Positions 27,354 through 34,315 of a stretch of DNA of 36,240 bases are shown here, one piece after another. Numbering within the stretch: position 1 is the first letter of the stretch; each line of letters opens with the position of its first letter. The DNA lies in contig JAFGMA010000313.1 of assembly GCA_016927835.1 (NCBI GenBank), forward strand, positions 1-36,240, in the 5' to 3' direction. The notes beneath the pieces are model-generated. The model saw only the letters and a list, made by a program, of their open reading frames with translations, did not search any database and was not told the origin of the DNA. The DNA is from Candidatus Zhuqueibacterota bacterium (GTDB lineage: Bacteria; Zhuqueibacterota; Zhuqueibacteria; Thermofontimicrobiales; Sulfurfontimicrobiaceae). Made by a program: the position numbers and the translations under genes.

Positions 27354-29818
27354 GCATCGTCCCCCCCTCCATAGTGCACCCAGCGTGGTGCCAATTTGAA
27401 ATTAATCAATGTCAAAATCAAAATGAGTAAAAATAATATCCATGCCATCGCCGATGCATACCCCATTTTGAAATGCTGGAACGCGGAATTGAATAAATAC
27501 AATACATAAAAAAGCAGCGAATCTTTGGGACCGGCAGTTGTGGTATTATTGCCGATCAATACATACGCCTGCGTGAAAATCTGGAAATAGCTGATGATGC
27601 CCATGATGAGATTGAAAAATATCGTCGGGGTTAAAATTGGCAGCGTGATCCGCCAAAATTTCTGCCACAGGTTTGCGCCGTCGATTTCGGACGCTTCATA
27701 AAGCGTTCTCGGAATATTTTTCAACCCAGCCAACCAGATTACCATGCTCCCCCCTGCTCCCCAGAGCAGCATCAGCACCACACACATTTTTGTCCAGGAT
27801 GCATCACCGGTCCAATTGGGTCCCCGGATGCCAACAATTTTCAACATGTAATTGACTAATCCGGATTTGGGATTGAGGAAAAAACTCCACAAGATCGCTG
27901 TTGCAATCACCGGTACAATTGAAGGCAGGTAGTACAAGGTACGATAAAGCGGAATTCCCTTCACATCCTTATTCAGCAATAGCGCGATTGACAGCCCAAC
28001 AACAAGACTCAGCGGAACGCCGATTAATGAAATATATACCGTATTCCACAGGCTTTTCCAAAAAAGCGGATCATTTGCTACATAGCCGGCAATGCCCCCG
28101 GATTCAATGCTTTTATGAAAGCCAAGTAGATTTTTGAAGTTATCCAGTCCGATGAAGCGTGCCTGGTGCAACACATCATATTCGCTGAAGCTGAATAGAA
28201 GTGAAACAACCATTGGTCCGAGGGTCAGCAAGGTGAAGCCGATGAGCCAGGGCAGCGCAAACAGATAACCCGCTTGCATTTCGTGCCACGCAATCAGACT
28301 GGTGCGGCGGTATCGAAAAATTCGAAATATGCCCCAGATGACAGCGACAAGAAACACCAGCGCGAATGCCATCAATGTCGTCGAAATATTCCAGACAGGA
28401 CTGACAGGTTCCCCAAACAGATGATCGAGTTCGGCTTGAACCGTGGCGGTGCCGCGATCGAGCGCTTCTCTGGGCGAAAATTCATGATACGTCGCCAAAT
28501 CAGTTGCGCGGGTGACGTTATCCCAAAGCGTTTGACCGGCTGGCGTCACCGGGCGATAGCGGCTGACTTTCATCATGTCCATGCATAATTCATAACCCTG
28601 GCGCAGCGCCGGCTTATCCGTTTTGAAAAGCGTTCGCAATGTATCATTGTTTGAAGGTCGAGCGGAGATATACGGAATTGAATACGGAAATCCGACGCTG
28701 TCATTGTACTTCTTCTGTTGCAGATATTCGAACGTCGCGCCGGCGGGACTCACCATCCAGCGAATGAATTGCCAGGCTTCAGCTACATTTTTGCAGCCCA
28801 CCGGGATCACCAATGAGAAACCTCCCGACCAGGTCATGAATGGCTCGCCTCGCGGAACCGGTGCTGGCGCCACACCGATATCCATATCAGGGCTGTAGCG
28901 CGCCAGCGTCTGCAAATACCAACTTCCGTCGATTTTCATTGCCACTTTTTCATTGATGAATGGTTCAGCCATGGTGCCACCACCACCGGTCGCACCGCTC
29001 CAGGTTGCTTCGAACCGGCTTACTTTCTCCTCGCGACCGCCCAGCGAATCGTACAGCGCAACGATAAACTCCAGCGCTTCAATGTTGCGCGGATGATTCA
29101 ATGTACATGTTCGCCCATCCGGACTCATGAATTTGCCGCCATTCTGCCAGCCATACATATACAAGCCATTATTGCCGAACAGTGGGATGAATCCAATGGT
29201 TGCATAGTCGCCTTCCTGATCGTAAAACGTAAGCGTTTTAGAAAATTCCCACAATTCATCCCAATAGCGCGGCGGCTTTTCCGGATCCAATCCTTTCAAC
29301 CTGAAAAGCTGCTTGTTGTAATACAGAATCCGATCGTCGGTGACGTACGGAATCGCATACAATTTGTCATTATAAACTGCCTCGTTCCAGCAGGCTTCAT
29401 AAAAATCATCGGGATCGATATACAGGCTGTCGCGGGGATTGTGTTTCGGGCTATAAATGAGGGAATCCAGTGGAAGGAAAGCGCCGCGCGCCGCCCAGCC
29501 GCTGACCGCGAATCGATCCTGGCGCACAACTTCAGGCGGATCACCGCCGGCGATCGCGGTCATCAGCTTCTGGGGATCCATATCGCCTCTGCCACCGGGC
29601 GTTCCGATGACAACCTGAATTTTCGGATTTCGCTGGTTGAATTCCCAGATCTGGGCGATGCGTCCCTTCATGTCCTGGGTATCGTGCATGCCCCAGAAGC
29701 GGAGTCGCACCACATCATCGTCTGCTCGGGCGACTATCGCGAAGTAAAATAAAAAGATACAAAAAAATATCCGCTGAGATGTTACAAATTGACTTGAAAA
29801 AATACGGATAGAATTCAT
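27350..29818 (-). CDS. Fused ABC solute-binding protein and permease (MalE-MalF type)
   Basis: An 822-residue protein joining two normally separate ABC importer parts. A signal sequence (about 12-32, ending ARA) precedes a family 1 extracellular solute-binding domain (36-468: LRFWGMHDTQDMKGRIAQIW, PEVVRQDRFAVSGWA, YAIPYVTDDRILYYNKQLF, MKIDGSWYL, AEAWQFIRWMVSP). A transmembrane helix (478-500) leads into a MalF-like permease (515-815) with the EAA loop at 708-730 (EASEIDGANLWQKFWRITLPI). GGAGAG seven bases before the ATG at 29818 is a strong start signal. The frame is open throughout and both halves are complete, so it is a true fusion rather than a missed stop. The binding domain would be tethered on the outer face of the inner membrane. 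It follows the sulfatase gene by 28 bases and overlaps the second permease gene. Confidence 0.93.
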   Translation of the reverse strand: MNSIRIFSSQFVTSQRIFFCIFLFYFAIVARADDDVVRLRFWGMHDTQDMKGRIAQIWEFNQRNPKIQVVIGTPGGRGDMDPQKLMTAIAGGDPPEVVRQDRFAVSGWAARGAFLPLDSLIYSPKHNPRDSLYIDPDDFYEACWNEAVYNDKLYAIPYVTDDRILYYNKQLFRLKGLDPEKPPRYWDELWEFSKTLTFYDQEGDYATIGFIPLFGNNGLYMYGWQNGGKFMSPDGRTCTLNHPRNIEALEFIVALYDSLGGREEKVSRFEATWSGATGGGGTMAEPFINEKVAMKIDGSWYLQTLARYSPDMDIGVAPAPVPRGEPFMTWSGGFSLVIPVGCKNVAEAWQFIRWMVSPAGATFEYLQQKKYNDSVGFPYSIPYISARPSNNDTLRTLFKTDKPALRQGYELCMDMMKVSRYRPVTPAGQTLWDNVTRATDLATYHEFSPREALDRGTATVQAELDHLFGEPVSPVWNISTTLMAFALVFLVAVIWGIFRIFRYRRTSLIAWHEMQAGYLFALPWLIGFTLLTLGPMVVSLLFSFSEYDVLHQARFIGLDNFKNLLGFHKSIESGGIAGYVANDPLFWKSLWNTVYISLIGVPLSLVVGLSIALLLNKDVKGIPLYRTLYYLPSIVPVIATAILWSFFLNPKSGLVNYMLKIVGIRGPNWTGDASWTKMCVVLMLLWGAGGSMVIWLAGLKNIPRTLYEASEIDGANLWQKFWRITLPILTPTIFFNLIMGIISYFQIFTQAYVLIGNNTTTAGPKDSLLFYVLYLFNSAFQHFKMGYASAMAWILFLLILILTLINFKLAPRWVHYGGGDDA

Positions 29819-29846
29819 TTATGATCTCTCCAGTTACACATGGCGG

Positions 29847-31253
29847 CTATTTCCGCGCAGCCAAATCGCTGCAGCCTGGCGCATCTTTTTGCTCTTTTGC
29901 CAGATTATAAATCCATTCGGGGATATTGTGATCGCCATCTGCCAGTGCAGTTTCAAATAGCGCATTGGCGACTGAGAGATTATCATCTGCCACGTTCTTT
30001 GAAAACGGTTGTTTCGCGTTCAAATCGTACAGCAATGCACCTTTGCCATCTAGTTTGCAATTAAACCACCAGCGGTCATTAATCACCGTGATCGCCGAAC
30101 CCCAGGCAACAGTGGCATGGTCACGGATGGTTTTTCCGCCCTGAACCGCGAAGTCGAAAAATGGTTTTCCCTGGATCACACCCGGAATTGCGACGCCGGC
30201 AGAATGGAGAATTTCCGCTGAAATATCAAAATGCTGTACAAACATATCGCTTCGGATACCGGCGCCGATGCCCTGCGGATGACGAATCATCAGGGGAATG
30301 TCAAACACCTCGGGTCTCGAAGGATATCCGCGTTTTCCCATATAATTATCATCACCAATGGAATGACCGTGATCTGAAGTAAAAATGAGCAGCGTGTTTT
30401 CGAGCAGCCCAAGTACACGCATCGCTTCCATCAAAAATCCGAACCAGCGGTCGCATAACGAAACCGATCCGCTATAGTTCGCCCGTGTACGTTTCAAAAG
30501 GTAGTTATCCATCAGTGACGTATCCGCATACCCGGATTTGACTTGTTCAACTCCTTCCTCTTTGAGGTACATCCGGCGATAATGCGCCGGCACCAGCCAG
30601 GGTTCATGCGGATCAAACGATTCTACCGTGAGGAAAAATTTATCAGCGTCCTGATTCTGTTCCAGCCAAAGCGCGGCTTCCCTCAGAACGCGTGCCGAAA
30701 AATAATCTTCCTCTCGCGTTCGGTCGTGCATATTCATTATGCATTGCTGAATAAATTCAACCGTTTGCGGCGTTTGCATCGCCGGAGGCAACCAGTAATC
30801 CAGTTCCGCCTGGCTCAATCGCGGTCCGGAGCGCTGCGGATCTTTTTCCTGTCCCCTGAGAAATAGCCACTGGTCGAATCCGCGCCAATAATTTTTAGAT
30901 GGTTTGAACATGTGATACACATCGGCGACCAGACCGGTGCGATAGCCATTTTCTTTTAGAATTTCAGCCAACGTAGGTTGGTCTTCGGGAATTGGACCCC
31001 AGCCGGGTGCACCCCAAAAATCGCCCTTCAATCTGAAATCGGCGTTGTGAAAGGGATAGACGCGTTGACCGGTATATAGCGCACGCCGGGTTGGCAAAGT
31101 AGGCAACGATTCCGGATAGGCGCGGGTCATCACCAATGATTCGCTTGCCAGCTTATCGAATTGCGGCGTTTGCACTTTGCCCCAGGGCGGTTCTCCATAC
31201 GTGGATACACTGTCTTTTCGAAGTGAATCGAATACAACCAGGATGATATTCAT
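29847..31253 (-). CDS. Sulfatase-family hydrolase (alkaline phosphatase superfamily) with Thr at the nucleophile position
   Basis: A 468-residue protein of the sulfatase/alkaline phosphatase superfamily, with no signal peptide. The N-terminus is IILVVFDSLRKDSVSTYG (metal-site Asp9). The sulfatase signature C/S-x-P-x-R-x4-T-G reads T-L-P-T-R-R-A-L-Y-T-G at 52-62, so Thr52 stands where formylglycine-forming Cys or Ser is expected. The other core segments are present: ESFDPHEPW, LLIFTSDHGHSIGDD and the GKRGYP loop. Thr is the nucleophile in related phosphotransferases such as LtaS and EptA, so a phosphodiesterase, phosphonate-type or transferase activity is as likely as sulfate ester hydrolysis. 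AGGAG eight bases upstream supports the ATG at 31253. It is first in the putative operon with the ABC genes, which suggests it acts on the imported substrate. Confidence 0.87.
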   Translation of the reverse strand: MNIILVVFDSLRKDSVSTYGEPPWGKVQTPQFDKLASESLVMTRAYPESLPTLPTRRALYTGQRVYPFHNADFRLKGDFWGAPGWGPIPEDQPTLAEILKENGYRTGLVADVYHMFKPSKNYWRGFDQWLFLRGQEKDPQRSGPRLSQAELDYWLPPAMQTPQTVEFIQQCIMNMHDRTREEDYFSARVLREAALWLEQNQDADKFFLTVESFDPHEPWLVPAHYRRMYLKEEGVEQVKSGYADTSLMDNYLLKRTRANYSGSVSLCDRWFGFLMEAMRVLGLLENTLLIFTSDHGHSIGDDNYMGKRGYPSRPEVFDIPLMIRHPQGIGAGIRSDMFVQHFDISAEILHSAGVAIPGVIQGKPFFDFAVQGGKTIRDHATVAWGSAITVINDRWWFNCKLDGKGALLYDLNAKQPFSKNVADDNLSVANALFETALADGDHNIPEWIYNLAKEQKDAPGCSDLAARK

Positions 31254-31323
31254 AAAATTATCTCCTATTTTTTTGATTGAAGATCGAAAGGGCTTATACG
31301 AATTTCAATGGGAAGGAAATGAA

Positions 31324-31352
31324 AAGATATAAAAAAAACGGTACGCTGTCAA
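31324..31352 (-). promoter_or_regulatory. Predicted promoter of the sulfatase/ABC operon
   Basis: On the minus strand TTGACA (31352-31347) and TATCTT (31329-31324) are separated by 17 bases that include an eight-T run. The start site would lie near 31317, about 65 bases before the ATG at 31253. Confidence 0.6.
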
Positions 31353-31384
31353 GTCATTTCTTGTCACAACCGGAATCGCGCATT

Positions 31385-32932
31385 TTACGGTAGAATGGAA
31401 TTGTGCATGTGTCGATCTGCAAGGATATTCGAAAATACGATGATTAGAAATATGATGCTGGTAACACCGGCAGATATGATTAAGGGGAAATCGGCAGGCT
31501 GCCCGAGCAGCAGGCATAAAATGATTTGAGGTATTATCACAGGCAAGATCACGCTCAGTGGGGTGACTGCAATTCGCCAGAAAACAGAATTTTTTCGGTA
31601 ATAGAAATACCAGCCCAGCGGAAATAATAATAAAAAATTCAAACTTACGATGCCAATAAATTGCCTTCCGAAGCCGGCATGATGCGGAATGTAATCGCTC
31701 ATTCCTGCCAGTCTTTCGGGCAAGCGCATCCCATCGACAAAAATCTGTTCTGCGCCATGATCATAATTCGCAACCACATGCAATGGGCGCGCTGCAAGCG
31801 ACTTTGTTTCGGCATACAATTCGATATCAGACCCATTCTCTCCGGTCAGCGGATTTCGCACGCGAAAACTCAGGAATTGACCGGATTGGGCGAGAGTGAA
31901 ATTGCGCTCCGCTGTATTCAGCGATAGACTCACGATTCGCGCCGGTCCATCCTGATAGACATTCGCCGGCTGCAGCCAGATTTCGATCGCCAGTTCGTTG
32001 GTCTGTTTCAGGATTTGAGCGAGTTTCCGGGCGGATTCGGTGCTCTTTATCATACTGCCTTTCAGCAAATGCAAACCAGGTTGATTTTTTTTCCAATAAA
32101 CCGTATTCGGCGTCGAGATCGATAAATCAAGAGCTGGTTCGAGCTTAGAGCGATCGGTAATTCGGCGTCGGCTATCTTCTTTGAAAATATAGTGCGCGAT
32201 CAGAAAGTGATTTTGGGAATCGGCATTTCCTTCCTGAAAATGTTTACGAATTTGCCCGGCAGTCAGCGCCTTCGAATAAATCGCCAATTCATAGATGCTT
32301 CCCTCCCACGGTCTGTCGCCAGTCGCTTCGTTGCCGACGCAAAGATGAAAGTCGGAATCCCAATTAGTGAAACTGGTCAACCAGAAAGCCGAAATATATC
32401 CGCTCGTGATTAGCAGGAGATACAAACTCATGATTGCCGTCATCCATTTTGGGGGATGGTCGGGCTTGGCTGAATTCAAAAGCCATTTTAATTGATCCAG
32501 GGATTTGACGCATACGTACCAACCGCCGATCACAGCGCCGAGGCTGTTGGTGAGGATGTCCGTCAGACAGGCGGTGCGCGGTAAAAAAAGCTGGCTCACT
32601 TCCATGAGGGTGCTTAAACCGATCCCTGCGATAAAAACTTTCCGCAAAATTATTTTGCGGGAGAAGGCTCGCATCTTCAATGACAACGCGTAAATCAATC
32701 CCAACGGAATAAAAAATAGAATATTCAGCGGTATATCGAGAATTTTGATTTTGCTGAAAAGCGCTTCTCCGAGCGTCAATCCCGACCGGCGATACTGGAT
32801 AAGGTGTTGAGCCGAGAATTCAAAAGGCTTCAGGGTTAAAATAAACATGTAGCACAATGTCACCAGCAGCAAGATAGTCAGGGCGCGCCTGTACTCGTCA
32901 TATTTATTTGAATGAATTATATCCTTATCCAT
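31385..32932 (-). CDS. VanZ-like membrane protein with LamG-type domain
   Basis: A 515-residue inner-membrane protein. Residues about 20-145 form a VanZ-like domain with DIPLNILFFIPLG and STLMEVSQLFLPRTACLTDILTNSLGAVIGG, the family's E-x2-Q ... R ... D-x3-N-x2-G pattern. A transmembrane helix (about 165-185) is followed by a large concanavalin/LamG-like region (190-430: WEGSIYELAIYSKALTAGQIRKHF, ELAIEIWLQPANVYQDG, EQIFVDGMRL), then at least three C-terminal helices. AGGAG lies six bases before the ATG at 32932 and three before an adjacent ATG at 32935. VanZ-like proteins have poorly defined envelope roles, and the LamG part may bind glycans outside. It is upstream of the sulfatase operon on the same strand, but that operon has its own promoter. 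Confidence 0.82.
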   Translation of the reverse strand: MDKDIIHSNKYDEYRRALTILLLVTLCYMFILTLKPFEFSAQHLIQYRRSGLTLGEALFSKIKILDIPLNILFFIPLGLIYALSLKMRAFSRKIILRKVFIAGIGLSTLMEVSQLFLPRTACLTDILTNSLGAVIGGWYVCVKSLDQLKWLLNSAKPDHPPKWMTAIMSLYLLLITSGYISAFWLTSFTNWDSDFHLCVGNEATGDRPWEGSIYELAIYSKALTAGQIRKHFQEGNADSQNHFLIAHYIFKEDSRRRITDRSKLEPALDLSISTPNTVYWKKNQPGLHLLKGSMIKSTESARKLAQILKQTNELAIEIWLQPANVYQDGPARIVSLSLNTAERNFTLAQSGQFLSFRVRNPLTGENGSDIELYAETKSLAARPLHVVANYDHGAEQIFVDGMRLPERLAGMSDYIPHHAGFGRQFIGIVSLNFLLLFPLGWYFYYRKNSVFWRIAVTPLSVILPVIIPQIILCLLLGQPADFPLIISAGVTSIIFLIIVFSNILADRHMHNSILP

Positions 32933-33130
32933 CATTTTCTCCTGTCATATTTTCACGTACCCGAATCTGCTTCACCAATTTTACTAATCGGGAATATACA
33001 GCAAGCTGCGCAAAACTGGGGAAAAATATCAGAATCCCGGGAGTTGCATCGTTGAAATCGTCTGGGCAGAGGCAACAACCCGATTGCCACCAACGAATTC
33101 CCATTATATTGAAATATGCAGCACTTTTTT

Positions 33131-33154
33131 CCTAATGGGGACTCGAACCGCCAT
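33131..33154 (-). other. tRNA T-arm-like fragment
   Basis: On the minus strand GGTTCGAGTCCC (33149-33138) matches the highly conserved T-arm of tRNAs and is followed by an acceptor-like tail. The flanking five-base stem pairs poorly, and no D-arm or anticodon arm is found upstream, so it is not a functional tRNA. It could be the scar of a past integration event. Confidence 0.3.
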
Positions 33155-33172
33155 ATTAGTCCGATTTTTCGC

Positions 33173-33201
33173 TTGACTTCAATCCGAATAATGCTTATTT
33201 T
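33173..33201 (+). promoter_or_regulatory. Predicted promoter of the PpiC lipoprotein/carbamoyltransferase operon
   Basis: TTGACT (33173-33178) and TATTTT (33196-33201) are separated by 17 bases, about 65-95 bases before the ATG at 33269. The -10 is a weak match. Confidence 0.5.
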
Positions 33202-33268
33202 CATCGTTAACAAAACGTAAGATTTGTATTTTAAATTTGAAAAGTATGCTTCGAACGGAGGGATTAAC

Positions 33269-34315
33269 ATGAGAAATTGCATTGGGTTCCTGCTGATATT
33301 TGTAATCGTGCTAATCGGATGCGGTTCCGGCAATAATTTCAAATCCATTGAAAAAGATTCGGACCAATATGCTTTTTTTGAATCGCTTGCAAAATCAATA
33401 CCTTCGCTTGATCCGGAAAAGAATTTTACTTTCGTCAAGACCAATCAGTTCGATTTAGATTCAAAAAAATTTTTGTTTTACCTTTACCAGGAATTATACA
33501 AGGAGAGCGGCGGACAAGTGTCGAATTATAAATCGATGACGCCCAATAGTATCGCAAAATTCGTGAAAGAAGTTGCCCAAAATCTCGTTCAACGGCGCCT
33601 GATTTTGATGGAAGCGAACGAACACGATATCGAAATATCATCCGACACCCTGCAAGCCGTCATGCAGCGGCTTTATAATGCCAGGGGAGGCAAGGAACAA
33701 TTCATCAAGGAAGAGGTGGAGCCGCGAGGGATTTCCCTTGAATACCTGGAAAATGATGCCCGTGAAAACTACGTCATCGCGGAATTTTATGATAAGGTTG
33801 TTTATGGCGACATCAAGTACAACGAGCAAGAAGTCCGAAATGTTTATACGCAAGATAAAAAATCGACAGTCCGCCATATTTTTATGGTGACCCGCGGAAT
33901 ATCGGAAGCGGAAAAGCAGCAAGTCCGCGCAAAAATGGAATCAATTCTCAAAAAAGCCAAAGAGGGTGCTGATTTTGCAGAACTCGCAAAGTCGTATTCC
34001 CAGGATGTTCTCTCCAGGGCGAATGGCGGTTTATTGGAAGATATCGAGCGCGGAACCTACCTGCCGGAAATCGATCAAGTCGCATTTACACTGCCAGTCG
34101 GCGCGATCAGCGATATTTTCGAAAGCAAAAGCGGGCTTCATATATTGCAAATTGTCGAACGCAAGGGTGATCCCCGTCCGTATGAGGTTGCCAAAAAACA
34201 AATTATTGCCCGGTTAACTGCGGATCAACGGCGGGAAGCCTATGCAAAATTCGAGAAGATGCTCAATGACAAGTATGAAATCACTATCATTGAAAATCCC
34301 GGACAGGAAAAATGA
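33269..34315 (+). CDS. Parvulin-type (PpiC/SurA-like) peptidyl-prolyl isomerase lipoprotein
   Basis: A 348-residue envelope foldase. The lipobox LIGC puts the acylated Cys at residue 18, followed by a Gly/Ser/Asn linker. An alpha-helical SurA/PrsA-like N-terminal chaperone part (about 30-195) precedes a rotamase domain starting at VRHIFMVTRG and including GADFAELAKSYSQD, NGGLLEDIERG, AFTLPVGAISDIFESKSGLHILQI, all PpiC hallmarks. The tail is helical. CGGAGGGA about six bases before the ATG at 33269 fixes the start; an upstream in-frame start at 33224 would bury the lipobox. The stop overlaps the carbamoyltransferase start (ATGA). It would sit on the periplasmic face of a membrane and help fold exported proteins, of which this window encodes several. 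Confidence 0.9.
   Translation: MRNCIGFLLIFVIVLIGCGSGNNFKSIEKDSDQYAFFESLAKSIPSLDPEKNFTFVKTNQFDLDSKKFLFYLYQELYKESGGQVSNYKSMTPNSIAKFVKEVAQNLVQRRLILMEANEHDIEISSDTLQAVMQRLYNARGGKEQFIKEEVEPRGISLEYLENDARENYVIAEFYDKVVYGDIKYNEQEVRNVYTQDKKSTVRHIFMVTRGISEAEKQQVRAKMESILKKAKEGADFAELAKSYSQDVLSRANGGLLEDIERGTYLPEIDQVAFTLPVGAISDIFESKSGLHILQIVERKGDPRPYEVAKKQIIARLTADQRREAYAKFEKMLNDKYEITIIENPGQEK

Larger units (their letters stand above)
32933..33268. other. Divergent intergenic region between the VanZ-LamG and PpiC lipoprotein genes
   Basis: About 335 bases with no gene. It holds a promoter-like pair (33173-33201) for the plus-strand lipoprotein gene, and on the minus strand a tRNA T-arm-like string (33138-33149) without the rest of a tRNA. 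No terminator is seen. Confidence 0.5.

Noticed and set aside
29093-29752. Plus-strand open frame of 219 codons opposite the binding-protein domain
   Set aside because: It is fully antisense to a conserved coding region and shows no recognisable family, so it is a shadow frame.
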